The notes under the pieces were generated by a model that worked only from the letters and a program-made list of their open reading frames with translations, was not told the DNA's origin and made no database searches. A stretch of 64,000 nucleotides of DNA from assembly GCA_963969595.1 (NCBI GenBank), contig OZ018412.1, forward strand, positions 13,518,501-13,582,500. The letters are read 5' to 3'. Position 1 is the stretch's first letter. Every line of letters begins with the position of its first letter. This stretch comes from Neckera pumila (taxonomy: Eukaryota; Streptophyta; Bryopsida; Hypnales; Neckeraceae). The translations under genes and the position numbers were made by a program. Shown here one piece after another: positions 47,617 to 58,912 of the stretch.

Positions 47617-48179
47617 GAAGGGCTCATAATTTTGACATTTTTTCCCTCAAAAACAAAATTACCATGAATTTTTTTAGCAAAGATTTTGTTTGTCCCATTC
47701 TCAACTTGTAGGCAAACTAATTTCTAACCACATTATTGAAAATCACAGGCCTCAAGTGGGCCGCTCCTGAGCAGCTAAGAGGACCCTACAATAACATTTA
47801 AATTGGATAAAGGATTGCCTTTTTCCCTATAGTCATTCACCTTGCACCGTGACGTCAGATGTGTCAGTGGTTCAATATCCAAGTACAAGGCATCAAATAA
47901 TCAGGGCTCAGGTATTATAATGCACTTTAATCCTGATTATTGTACACCTTGTACTCTAACCAAATTTTGGAAAAAAAAAAAAAATGTTGAAACTAGTCCA
48001 ATTACATCTACTATCATGATCTTTTTTAATGGCAATGTAATAGTCATAATTCATTGACAATTGTGAAAATGAAGAGTAAAGAGGTTGTTTATATAGAAAA
48101 GTCAATTGTCCATGGTGAAATCTCAAAGAATATGGGATACTTTGAAGAGAGATTATTCATTGTTCAAATTCAAGAATCA

Positions 48180-48560
48180 TGTTGAAAGTCAAATTTTAAA
48201 CCTCATTTAGGCATAGTAGAATAGTTTTTTCAAAGAAGTTTGAACTAAAAAAATGTATAGGATCAATGTAGTTTTCATCTCCAAAAATCCGTTTGAAGCT
48301 TCCAACAAAAAATTATGGACAAAATTATAAAAGGGTGTTTAAATGTCAAAGAAAATTTTGCTTCCAATCTCTTTTAGAATTTTCAATTTTGTCCTTAACT
48401 TTTTGTTGGAAGCTCTTAACCTCAAATGGATTTTTGGAGATGAAAACTACACTGATTTTCCACATATTTTAAGCTCAATTTTTTTTTGAAAAAAATTATT
48501 CGACTATGCCTAAATGAAGTCTAAAATTTAACTTTTAACACAATTTTTGCTTTTTATTTA
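48180..48560. repeat. Fold-back repeat with arms of about 150-180 bp
   Basis: The left arm (aaacctcatttaggcatagt ... gtagttttcatctccaaaaa ... gcttccaacaaaaa) is repeated inverted on the right (tttttgttggaagc ... tttttggagatgaaaactac ... actatgcctaaatgaagt). The spacer is about 60 bp. The transcript would form a long imperfect hairpin. Confidence 0.75.
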
Positions 48561-48974
48561 ATTATGAGTGGTTGTACCCTTATTAGTTCTAATTTACATA
48601 TCCCACATGGATTGTTGTACCTACTACTATCCCACTTCTATAAATATCTTTCCTTCTCAACTTTAAATTCACTAAACTATTTGGCTTACAAAGCTAGTTC
48701 AAAATTACTAGTGTTTCTAATTTTTTTGACAATTAGCATCAAAATCCACTTCTTTTTGGTTAATTTGATTGAAATTGATTAATTACCCAATTAATCAGAC
48801 ATGTACTACAATCACATTAGTAAGTCCTGACATCCTTCCCAAAATTCACACACTCTGACTACTTACAATGGCTACATGCCTACTTTTAAGTAATAGATTG
48901 GTTGGGTCACTCTAGAACGGCCCTCTGGAGGCTTGCAATTTTCTGTAATGTAGGCTACTTACAAAACCGATGTA

Positions 48975-49170
48975 GTTGTCTCAATGTGCTGATGTTGTGA
49001 TCATTCTATATTCTCAATGTACACCTTCTAAACATTTCTTCAGCTCTTGTTGGACATGTTGTACGTGAGCTGTCACCTACTATACTGCTGATCTGAAATG
49101 GAGAAGTCTAATCTGTGAGAATGGGTTGACAGTCAAAAATGGATCACTTCCTTTAATTGATCTTGTATTC
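48975..49170 (+). repeat. Dispersed repeat, inverted copy at 51180-51395
   Basis: Words tgtagttgtctcaatgt, ttctatattctcaatgtaca, aaatggagaagtctaatctg and tgagaatgggt are shared, in order and inverted, with 51395-51180. Together with the neighbouring homology of 51412-51545 to 46185-47735, this suggests a larger duplicated and inverted repeat unit. Confidence 0.65.
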
Positions 49171-49726
49171 TACCGAAAGTTGCAATGTACCGAAAGTTGT
49201 AAGATGTTTATCTATGCATGATTCTTTGCCAACTGGATACTGTCAAAAAGAAGTTTCCATTTTTCGAGGTCAAAATAACTAAGACTGCTATTGTAATTTA
49301 AGACCACTAGCCAAATTTTACCTAGGTATCATCCACTATTGATATAAATATCATGGAACAGCAGTACAGCACCCAAGTATCACATGGGTATTTGACTATC
49401 ACACAAGTATCACATGAGTATTTAAGTATTTTGAAGAATACTCATGTGATAACTTAGCTGGCTACTTCTCCAACACGATAAAAAGAACACTGGCTGCAAG
49501 TAAGAAGCTGCTTCCGAGGTGCGGTAATCATTTTTATATTCGATTTCCGACAGAAAGAAGAGCGAATATTTCAATACTTTTCATTACAAATAGCCGAGAC
49601 CGACGTACATCAGAACCGAATTTAAAAACATTATCATTCGGATTGGGAACTCCCCATCGAACTTTCCTCGAGCTCCACTTGCTATTTTAGTTTCGTGGAA
49701 AGCTGGCTCAGAATAGCTTATGATAG

Positions 49727-50480
49727 GATTTCAGACTCGTCGACGAGCACAGAAGCTACACGCAAGTAAGTTAGGATTGGAGAGTCTGGAGCGGACATCC
49801 AGCAAACCAATCACCGGATCAAAAACTCGAAGAAGTCGGCTTTTAAAAACACGACGGGAATCAGTACCACACAGTATAACTTATGTACAACTTATGTACA
49901 GTACTGTAGTCTTTGACCCCTGATATCTCAGATTCTTTTCCTGTTCTGCTTCGACGTTTGCAAAGAAGTCGTCTTTCTGCTTTGACTACGTCTCAGTCCT
50001 CCAGTGTTCAGTCATCAGTCGATTTCAGACTCGTCGACGAGCACAAAAGCTACACGTAAGTAAGTTAGTATTGGAGAGTCTGGAGCGGACATCCAGCAAA
50101 CCAATCACCGGATCAAAAACTCGAAGAAGTCGGCTTTTAAAAACACGACGGGAATCAGTACCACACAGTGCAACTTATGTACAGTACTGTAGTCTTTCAT
50201 ATCTCGAATTTTTCCTGTTCTGCCTCGACGTTTGCAAAGAATTCGTCTTTCTGCTTTGACTACGTCTCAGTCCTCCAGTGCTCAGTCCTCAGTCGATTTC
50301 AGATTCGTCGACGAGCACAAAAGCTACACGTAAGTAAGTATTGGAGAGTCTGGAGTGGATATCCAGGGAACCAATCACCGGATCAAAAACTCGAAGAAGG
50401 CGGCTTTTAAAAACACGACGGGAATTAACTAATCAGTACCATACAGCTTATGTACAGTACTGTAGTCTTTATGTTCAGTA
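49727..50480 (+). repeat. Local tandem duplication, 2.6 copies of about 275-294 bp
   Basis: Copies start at 49727, 50021 and 50295 with gatttcaga(c/t)tcgtcgacga. Each includes ggagagtctggagcggacat, accggatcaaaaactcgaag and, in the first two, tttgactacgtctcagtcct. The copies are over 90 percent alike by eye, so the duplication is young. Open frames through the repeats (for example 49720-49923 and 50071-50259) repeat the word SSKPITGSKTRRSRLLKTRR but match no known family. Composition is less AT-rich than the flanks. Confidence 0.75.
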
Positions 50481-51515
50481 CTGTATACTGATATCAGAAG
50501 CGTCGTTCATGCAGACTTGGAACGTCACCAGTTTTTGTTTTTTTGTTTTTTCGCGAATCAAAACGAATTTCAATTGCAGGACGGAAACCCAGACCCCCAA
50601 GCTACGCAAAATCCCGACCACTGACGTTCACCCTCGAAGGACGCCATAGACTTAAAAGTGTGGTCAAACAAGTCATTTTTTTCATGGTGAAGAAGTTCGG
50701 ATTTGATGATTTTCATCGAATTTTTGTGTGTGCAGCTTCAGTTAATCATGTTATATTCACATCATTGAATGGAGTAACGTTCACGGATTGTTCTGTTTAT
50801 TTATTTTATATGGTGTAGTTTATTAAGAAAACGGTATATAAATACGAACCTTCTGCTACCCAGGAGGATAATCTTGTCCCAGCTACAGTATCCACAAAAT
50901 CGGTCAAACCAGAACCTTAGCTTACGGCTAGTGATTTTCACCAAGGACTTCCACCACGCTACCCGAAAATAAGAGATCACCCATCCCGGTCCAAATTGAA
51001 TTGTCTGACAACTTCACCCTGAGTTTTCATTAACCATCATTTTTCTTATTCAACTGATTAAGTTTCCTCCCTAAACCGACTTCGATTATTGCCATTATTT
51101 GTGCAATAAGTAGAATTTTAAAGAAGTTATGGAGGATTGATTTCAATCCTAGTACAGTTTCAATATTCCATAGGTGTTTTTCATGTTCATGAGTTAGAAA
51201 AACACTTAAAAGGAAGCGACCCATTTCTAACCATAAACCCATTCTCACAGATTAGACTTCTCCATTTCAAATCAACAAATATTGTAGGTGATAGCTCATG
51301 TACAACAAGAGCTATAGAAATGTCTGAAATGTGTACATTGAGAATATAAAATAATCACAACATGTACATTGAGACAACTACATCAATTTTGTAAGCAGCC
51401 TATGGTTATGGTTAAAAATTGGTTTGCCTACAAGTCAAGAATAGGACAAATAGAATCTTCGTGGAAAAAATTCTTAGTAATTTTGCTTTTTTGAGGGAAA
51501 AAATGTGAATCCTTC

Positions 51516-51519
51516 TTAA
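51516..51519. other. Unfilled TTAA target site paralogous to copy C
   Basis: Read on the minus strand, 51545-51487 gives ttctcatgtagagaaatagat, then TTAA, then gaagg...ttttttccctc. The same left and right flanks surround copy C (46188-46218 and 47613-47650). The TTAA is single here and double there. Confidence 0.75.
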
Positions 51520-51586
51520 ATCTATTTCTCTACATGAGAATTTTTTCTCCTCGACCTTCCCCCATACTAGAGACAAGTCGAATTGC

Positions 51587-51811
51587 TTAACCCTTAAACG
51601 AGGAGGATGCCATTCTGTCACTAATGGATGATAGAGAATCAAACTGAACAGAAGTGCAACTATTCATCTTCAAAATTTGTTGTAAGAAGGGGAGATCTTC
51701 TACAATAGCATGACTTCCAATAGATACTTTTGGATATTTTAATGTAGATGATGTCACACGGTAATGAAAAAGGATGATTTCCAAGGCACCCCTTCGTCCT
51801 TTAAGGGTTAA
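51587..51811. mobile_element. 217-bp TTAA-flanked MITE, copy 1
   Basis: TTAA lies at 51587-51590 and 51808-51811. Termini are CCCTTAAACGAGGAGG and, inverted, CCCTTTAAGGACGAAGG. The interior (gtgcaactattcatcttcaaaa) is homologous to 63464-63674. No coding capacity. Confidence 0.75.
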
Positions 51812-51925
51812 GTGGTTGGAAATAGGTCGTCATCCTGATATCTGTGATTCTCCCCGATCATTACCCACCCCCACCCCACCCTGGACTCGCCCCCACTGTT
51901 GACCACTTTGGCTATTCCCGTCAGT

Positions 51926-51967
51926 ACCGACTGTCGGTAAACATCTTCATGTGACTGGAGCACCGAC
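51926..51967. promoter_or_regulatory. Cluster of three DRE/CRT cores, two in palindrome
   Basis: ACCGAC at 51926-51931 and its inverse GTCGGT at 51933-51938 form the near-perfect palindrome TACCGACTGTCGGTA. A third ACCGAC lies at 51962-51967. RCCGAC is the core bound by DREB-type AP2/ERF factors. The cluster is about 365-405 bp upstream of the AP2/ERF start codon and just downstream of a TTAA MITE. Confidence 0.55.
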
Positions 51968-52052
51968 TGCTGCAATCGCCGCATCGTTTACCTCCACTAG
52001 TCTCAGACTCCCGGTTTGGCTGCGCCAGCTTTGACCGCATCGCCAGTTCCGG

Positions 52053-52066
52053 ACATATATATATAG
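52053..52066 (+). promoter_or_regulatory. Probable TATA box of the AP2/ERF gene
   Basis: CATATATATATAGC is the only strong TATA-like run in the 400 bp before the ATG at 52331. A G-box-like GCACGTGA occurs near 52238. Position implies a 5' leader of about 240 bases. Confidence 0.45.
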
Positions 52067-52330
52067 CTTGGGAATCCTCAAAATTTTGGCCGGCCCAGTC
52101 GAACTCACCTCGACATGAAGTTTCGATCGATTCCTTCATATGCACACCTTAAGTTTCATTTATGCAGGTTGAGGATAGGAGAAGGGTTGCAAGTAGAGTG
52201 AGTGAGTCTCAGATCTAAGTCTCGATTTGGAAGACGGCACGTGAAGGTGAACTCGAAATATACCCTCTTCAGAGAGTTCCAGGGCTTAATTGCAGGGTAG
52301 GAATTCATTACTAGCTAGTCTCGTGGTCCG

Positions 52331-54380
52331 ATGCCGGCCATGGCTAACAAGTTCGACACCAAGCACCTGCGCCAAGAGTGGTTTCCACGCATAGACCGTT
52401 TCCTTTCTAGTGCAGACTTCGCCAAGAATCGTTACCGCGTGCAACGCATCTGCGTCTGCGCCATCGTCCTCTCCCAAGACGAGCTCGAGATTCGCCATCT
52501 CAATAAACAGATGCCCATGTTCTCCGTCACTCAAGAAAAACTAGACTGGCAACCCGAGGAGGATCAGAGCGTGGGCGCCGTCTTCACCCATCTCACGCGA
52601 ATGAGCGATTGTCCAGGCAACTACCTCTTCGAGAACGTGGAGTCTCCCGAATTCGCTCCATCACCAGATTCCGAACAAGACCATTCTTACTACGGCCAGT
52701 CCTTTCGATTGAGCAGTCTGGAGGTTTACAACGGCGACTGCTCGTCGCCAGGGTACCACATCGGTGCGACTGCGTTTCAGAAACTCACAAACCTCAGGGA
52801 TAGCAGCGAATCGGACGAGTTGTGGCGCAGGTGGTTGTTCAAGTACATCATCGAGTTCGACGAAAGTCCTCGAATTATATGGGCTCGTGAGGGGGTGACG
52901 TCCGCTGTGCTGTGGCAAGTGCAGCTGGATATTATCGACTCGACTTCCAGGTTCCGACAAAGTATTGGAGGCATTCGGAGAAGACGGTACGGGGCGTTTT
53001 CGCAGGTGTATGTGGATTCAAGGGAGGGGCATGTGGAGGATGTGGATGAGCCTGAAGCCAAGCGGTTTCGAGGGGTTCGTTACCGTCCCGAGCGGAAGAA
53101 GTGGGTGGCGGAGATGAGGTTGCCGAAGGGGATGAAGAAGAACAAAGTCTCGTTTGGGGACTATGAGTCGGAAGTTCAAGCGGCGAGGGCTGTAGATGTT
53201 GCGTTTCATCACTATGGGAAAGAAGTCAACTTTGGGAATACTGCCGAGATGCTGAAAGCGCAGCCCGCGCTGGAGGGGTTGGAGGGGGAAGCGAAGCTGA
53301 GACGGGTGAAGGACCAAGCGAAGTGGGTGGCGAATCAGGCGATGAACGCGCCCTCGCATCCCGCGTGCGCGCCCTCAACGGTGGCTGCTGTAAGTGCTCC
53401 GCTCCACTCCTACTTTTCTTGGTAGCCATGGCTATAGATATTTGCTGAAATGGTGTGTTTCAGAGCGTCACAATTGCGACAAACGCCAATTCCGTCAAAT
53501 TGGCGGTATTCACACAATAGATTCCTCCACTCAGATACACTAACTTGCTAGGCGGATATAACTACTCGTTGTACGGTTAGAATATGCAAATTGAATTTCA
53601 CCCGCAACGTTGTGTGCACCACAAACCGAGAATTTCACCCTCATCTCCGTCTCAGTTCCCTAAATTACTTCATTTCCTTCCTTATTGAGGGTTCACTGCG
53701 CCACTTTAACGAAATTGACGTTGGCATTAAGTGCACAAAGCTCACTCTCCAAGCTAGAACTGGTATAGATTTGAGGTTACTGGTACTGTGGCTGTCCTAA
53801 TAGTAAGCTTACTTCGCATGCTTCAGAGCGTCAACTTTCAAGTGCCCCAAACCCCATGTCTGAAAACAGAGTGGTTCAAATACCAATACTTCCAAGTGTC
53901 GATTTTGAGATTCCAAGCACACTCGTCCATGAAAGCTCGCCAATTTGTAATTGAAATTTCTCCATTTTCATCTAACGAATATGACTCGTCATCTTGCAGA
54001 AACTCCCAGATGCGGCGGCGTCACCAGATCCTACTGCGGACTCTAATTTCATACTTCCTTCTCCCTCCCCTTCAATATCTTTAGAGTCCCTACTAGAAAG
54101 CTGCGGCAGTGGAGACGAAGTGACTTCATCGAGCGCCCTACGGGTAGCCCCCGAGCACGTCACCGACATGGACGTGGTGAACGGAATCGGGTCTTTCTGT
54201 GGGCAAAGTATATTCCAATTTTTCTACCGAGAGGGGAGTGACCCAGGCGATCTCTTAGCTATCTGCTCGCCTTCTCCCACCTTGTTGCCAATGGACAGCC
54301 TTCTGGGTTTCCAGGATGACGAGCCGGATCATCGAATGTGGGAGCCGGAGGAGCTTCCAGATTTGGAACTATGGCCATGA
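52331..54380 (+). CDS. AP2/ERF-domain transcription factor with unusual N-terminal region
   Basis: Two exons, 52331-53389 and 54000-54380, joined in phase 0 (GT-AG), giving 479 aa. A single AP2/ERF domain covers residues 245-303 (53063-53239): RFRGVRYRPERKKWVAEMR ... ARAVDVAFHHYGKEVNF. The RGVR strand, WVAE(M/I)R and the AAR-A-D helix are present, while the usual WLGT(Y/F) is replaced by VSFGDY. A basic stretch (GGIRRRRYGAF) precedes it. Residues 1-230 form an unfamiliar region containing FPRIDRFLSSADFAKNRYRV and LWRRWLFKYIIEFDESP; I do not recognise it. The C-terminal exon is acidic and Ser/Pro-rich (DLELWP at the end), like an activation domain. AP2/ERF proteins bind GCC-box or DRE motifs, and DRE cores lie in this gene's own upstream region. 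An alternative start is the ATG at 52340. No neighbouring partner gene. Confidence 0.88.
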
Positions 54381-55021
54381 ACAATTAACATCCGTTGTTC
54401 TCAGGATTTGTAATTTAGGGTCACTTCGATCATCACTTTGTACAGTATTCAGTTTTGAGACTCGGCTGGTACGTAATTGTCGACCGGCATTAATTAGTAG
54501 CTTGCTAGTTCCAGATCGACAGGAGGAGCGATCGAGTTCAATTCAATTCCTTGAGGAGCAATTCACCTCTCACTGATTTTTATGACTCGGCTTGGAGCGA
54601 ATTTGACGACTCTTATGGATTAAGAGACGTTACCTCTGAATCAGTCTGCAGTCAATTGTAGTTCTAGTTTTTAGGGATTCAGTCTGGGTTGAATGCTATC
54701 AGTCTCCCAGTGTTCTATAATGCTCCACTCTGGCTCCAATAGATGTTCTACTGATTTCAACACTGAAAGGACTCTACTAGAGAGCAGTGCTATGAGAGTG
54801 CAGTTCCAAATTGTAGTAAGCTTATTACAAAGCTTAAATTCTGAGTTGGTTGCCAAGATGGCAAGCTGTAATTATACTGCACTAGTAACACAGTTTGTGT
54901 AGTGATATTCTTGGTGTTATGTAACTCACAAAAATCTTTAATAGGAAGATCCCATGAATTTAGGACAAGCAATATGAAGCAAATGTACAACTCATAGAAT
55001 TGGTTTGAAGATTTTCTGACA

Positions 55022-56009
55022 TTGACTCCTAAAGTCCTAAAGCCTTTTTTTTTTTTTTTTTTTTTGTCAGAAAACACTCTAAACTGTCAATTATATTGCA
55101 AAGTGCAAAAAGGTTTATGAATTGTCTTTTTGTTTTCTTGTCTTTTGTTTCTTTTTGGCATGTCTAATCGGAGCTTCTTGCACTGGACTAGTATAAGAAT
55201 GTGTGGAAGAAAATTTCAGAAACTATCACCTTGTAGATTATAAGATATTTGCTTTTGAAAGTGAAGAAAGCGGATTTGTGAGAATGTTCCTTGACTAGAT
55301 TATTTGACTTTGAATCTTCTTGACTTCAATTTTTTGCACTAAACAATTTGGTTTTTAAAAAAATATTATGTTGAAGATTTGAGTTGGAAGTCTAGGAAAA
55401 AATTCAAAAATAATTTTTTGACTTTCATTCTTCAAAAAATTTGAAGTAGAAGTTGGTACACAATTGAAGGAAAAACTAATTTAAAATTATTAATAGCTCT
55501 ATGATGGAATTGAAACACACTATTGATAATCCTAGTGTTGAGACTATTCTAGCAAGCATATTTAACCTTGTGGAATATTTTTATTTTTGAAATTGTGAAA
55601 ATTCACTTGAAAAAAAAATCTAGTACGTAATTTTCTCACAAAGTTTCAATGATTGCCCGCAAAAGAAGAACACAAGGTTTATAACTTTCACATCACTAAT
55701 CCAAATGGAATGAAACAAAGTTTTTGATGTAGACAAAAACATAATCTGTAAGGAATTTTGTTTTTTTAATTACTTTGATTTTTTGTGGATTCGTTTTGTT
55801 GCATAGTCTCCCTCCATTTTGAGCTTATTTTGGCATAACTTTTGCTCCCAGGCACCAATTGAAATAATAATTATATATTTCCAAAAAGCTAATATGTCTT
55901 TTCTATCCTAAAAAAAAGTTTCAAAAAATCACATCAAAAATTCAGGTTACACAAGCCTACTTGAAGTCCATTTTGTCTCTTGAAGGGACTTTGGGACTTT
56001 AGGGATTAA
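55022..56009 (+). mobile_element. TTAA-type element, subfamily 2, copy 1
   Basis: The left end TCCTAAAGTCCTAAAGCC follows a degenerate TTGA at 55022-55025. The right end GGGACTTTGGGACTTTAGGGA precedes TTAA at 56006-56009. The roughly 980-bp body aligns with 58915-59816 (catgtctaa.., ggactagtata.gaatgtgtggaag). A poly-T tract (about 55043-55065) follows the left terminus. Confidence 0.6.
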
Positions 56010-56159
56010 AATTACACACATGTTGCCCCATACTATCACATAATGTTCACTCATTTTTTACGTAGTACCAAGTATAAAGAGTACTACAATGGAGGCACTC
56101 AAGCTTGGCATGGTACAATCAAATGCGTGAATGGAAGAGTGAGTGTAGGGTCCATTATG

Positions 56160-56440
56160 GTAGGGTGCTCTAAAAGTGACCTTACTCTAAAAGCGACCTG
56201 GTACATTTTTCTTTCTTCAATGTACCAATAGTGTACATTTCAAGAGGTAGTTGCTTCTAGTGACCACTAAGTTTCAACTTCAAATACTAGTAACTAATTC
56301 CACAAACATCCAAAAAATATGAAACGACTTGAGGTTGATGCCAATTCCATTTTTCTTACAATGAAAAATTGACGAAAAATTGACGAAAAATTGTTTCAAG
56401 GAGTTTTGCTTCCCCAAAATGGAATCAGCTCCTAAAAGAT
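56160..56440 (+). mobile_element. Diverged GGTAGGAGG-family element
   Basis: Shares gctctaaaag, tagtgtacatttcaa.aggtag, taactaattccacaaa.. and gaaaaattga blocks, in order, with 33631-33946, and inverted with 57674-57983. The termini are degraded. Confidence 0.5.
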
Positions 56441-56689
56441 CGCTTGAAGAGCAGACTAGCTCATACTGTGACACGGAATCTGACTGTGCAAGTCTTCCCA
56501 TGTGCACCGTTTTGACTCCACCTTGTTAGGAAAGCAATTCATTCTAGTTTAAAATATTGCTTTCCATACTGATCGTCCGTCCAATTGTTAACTTCATCCT
56601 GGGCTCCTCCGGGTGGTCGACTGTCGGTTTTCTTTTTACTCATGATTCCAAAAGAATCATCTGTGACACCAAAAGTTTGGGAGAAAAAA

Positions 56690-56935
56690 GACAATAAGAG
56701 TGCGTTTCCATGGAGCCTAGAGGAACTGGACCTCCATGCCTCCAGCGCTATAAAAGGCCCAAATAGTGCTGGAGGTTCTGGACATCTGGTTAGACCCTTT
56801 TTCCTAGGTTATTCGTTTCATGAAGATTTCTGGAATTTGCAAAACCCTGCCCGTGGGCACCCTGGATGGGGCCTCCAGGTTCAGCTCTCCATGGAAATGG
56901 AGCCTAAGAGCAACCCCACTGCAGCTCACGGAAGG
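56690..56935. mobile_element. Hairpin-rich MITE-like element
   Basis: GTTTCCATGGAGCC near 56704 is mirrored by the inverted GGCTCCATTTCCATGGAG near 56890-56910, and an inner pair is cctccatgcctccagcgc / gtgctggaggt. A 127-codon frame over this piece (56585-56968) is incidental. Superfamily not determined. Confidence 0.4.
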
Positions 56936-57669
56936 GCCAAGATACGGCGAGTGCGCGGGCCCTATTAGATTTTTTTCCCACGGTAGACCCACCAAGGCAG
57001 GATGCTAAAGGATGCCATTGAAAGTGGGCCCAACAGGGGGGATTTTGTATTCGCGGGGTAAATGTAAAAAAAAGAGCCCCCTATTTTGTGCCACGTCTTG
57101 GACATGTTATAGGCCACTCCTAGCTAATTTGGGGTCTCTGATTGCATATATGAATTCAGAATTTGCAAAAAAATAAATTGTGGCAAATAAAAAGTTCCCG
57201 CATTTTCTTCAGGGTAAATCCGGTCTGCAGGGCCCACCTTTGATGACACCCTTTAGCGTCCTCCCTCAGCAAGTGGGAATTTATTGCCGGCCATGCCCAA
57301 ATTTGCACAAGGGACGGGCAAATGGTGCACCTTGAGGGTGCCGCGCTAAAAGAGTTTTAATTGTTAGAACACGCTTTCAAATTGAATTAATGCAAAAAGC
57401 TAAGGAGTATGACGTCCTCAATACTCATGATCCTCTTGATAAAGCTTTTTTTTTATTGGAAATCCCATCACAATCTCCAGTGAGGTGCTATATTGGGGTT
57501 CCATTTAATGTGTGCTCGAATTCCAAAGTGTTGACAAAGCTTTGCTGTGTTGACATTTCTTGCTAGGTGTGAAGCATAGATTAAAAGTGGAAGTTGGACT
57601 CATGCAAATTGTACTCCAAACCACACTTGGCGCCCCTCCTTGAAGTGTATGCTATGGGGTTGCCCTAAG

Positions 57670-57987
57670 TTAAGGTAACAGGTCTAGAAAACACCCACTT
57701 AAGAGCTGAAATTGAATTTTGGGGAAGCAAAGCTTTTTGAAATAATTTTTAGTAAATAGAATTCCTTGAAAGACAAGGGGAATTGGCATCTAACCCAAGT
57801 TGTTTCATATTTTTTGGAGCTTTGTGGAATTAGTTATAAAATTTTGAGTTGAAATTGCATAGGGCTCTAAAAGCACCCACCTCCTAAAATGTACATTGTT
57901 TGTACATGGCTGAAGGCTATGAAAAAGCAACATGTACGCACAATGTACATTTGAGGATACAGGCAATTTTAAAGCCTGTTACCTTAA
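57670..57987 (-). mobile_element. 310-bp TTAA-flanked element, GGTAACAGG family
   Basis: TTAA lies at 57670-57673 and 57984-57987. Termini are GGTAACAGGTCTAGAAA and, inverted, GGTAACAGGCTTTAAAA. The interior is homologous in reverse to 33631-33946. A duplicated right-end piece (caaagcctattaccttaa) follows to about 58012. Confidence 0.7.
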
Positions 57988-58756
57988 TGGTTTTCAAAGC
58001 CTATTACCTTAATGCCCAGGTATACAACTCATGTATTATATACAGGGGTCATTGGCATTAAAACGGATTAGAAGACGGCTTTTGTAAAAAATATATCAAA
58101 TTAAAAAGACCAAAAAGTTAGGTGAAGACCAAATTAAAAGAAAATTAGATGTGAAAAATGTTGAATTGCATCCATATTAGAACAAAACTCACAATATACA
58201 TGAAGAATTGAAACACCTATGCATAGTTTTAAAAATTCCACACAAATAGTTCCCTCCAATTAAAATTAATTTTTTATTGAAAAGCCCCAAAAGTTGAGTA
58301 GCTTGTCCTATGATACATGTATTAACCCCTAAAGTCCCTTGGGGGACAATTTGGAGTTTGGGTAGGTACCTACGGACTGAAATTATACTGTGATTTTCTG
58401 AAACTTTTTGAAGACATGTAGTTTTCCAAGAGGTTCGTGGATATATAAATTTTATTCCGATTGGATGCTGAATGGAAAAGGTATGGGTTTTTTTTTGTTC
58501 AAACCAAACTCAAGGGGCAGGTTGGTCAAGCACATTTTCTTTGATTTTGACAAAGGGCAGGGTTACCCAACTATGGAAGTAGGCAGTAGGTGAAGATTGA
58601 GGAGGCCGGACAAGGTTTGGCGACCCCCGATTATTGCCGGGTGACCACATGCCCGAATGGGACCTGTTCTAGAGGTCAAGTCTACGGGGAGGGGCAAGGG
58701 CTGGCACATGGCGAGACATGGCAGGAGTTGGCCTGAATTGAAATTTGCATTTGACA

Positions 58757-58912
58757 TTGAAATTCAATTATTTAAATTCATTCATTCAAATTCATTCAAA
58801 TTTATTTATGGGTTAAAATTCATTAATTCATTTGAATTTATTTATTCACTAAAATTAATTCACTCATTTAAAATAATTGATTCATTTAATTTAATTGAAA
58901 TTAAATTCCATT
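58757..58912. repeat. ATTCA-rich low-complexity tract
   Basis: Over 150 bp of imperfect attcatt / aaattcatt units with no coding capacity; the frame passing through it is spurious. Confidence 0.7.

Noticed and set aside
48596..48660. snRNA-type promoter (TCCCACATGG followed by TATAAATA)
   Set aside because: The upstream element deviates from RTCCCACATCG, the spacing to the TATA is uncertain, and no U-snRNA sequence follows.
54993..55070. Poly-T tract as the tail of an inverted retroposed gene copy
   Set aside because: The tract sits just inside a TTAA-type element terminus and no spliced gene copy or flanking direct repeats are visible.
56585..56968. 127-codon plus-strand frame
   Set aside because: It runs through a hairpin-rich MITE-like element and has no family features.
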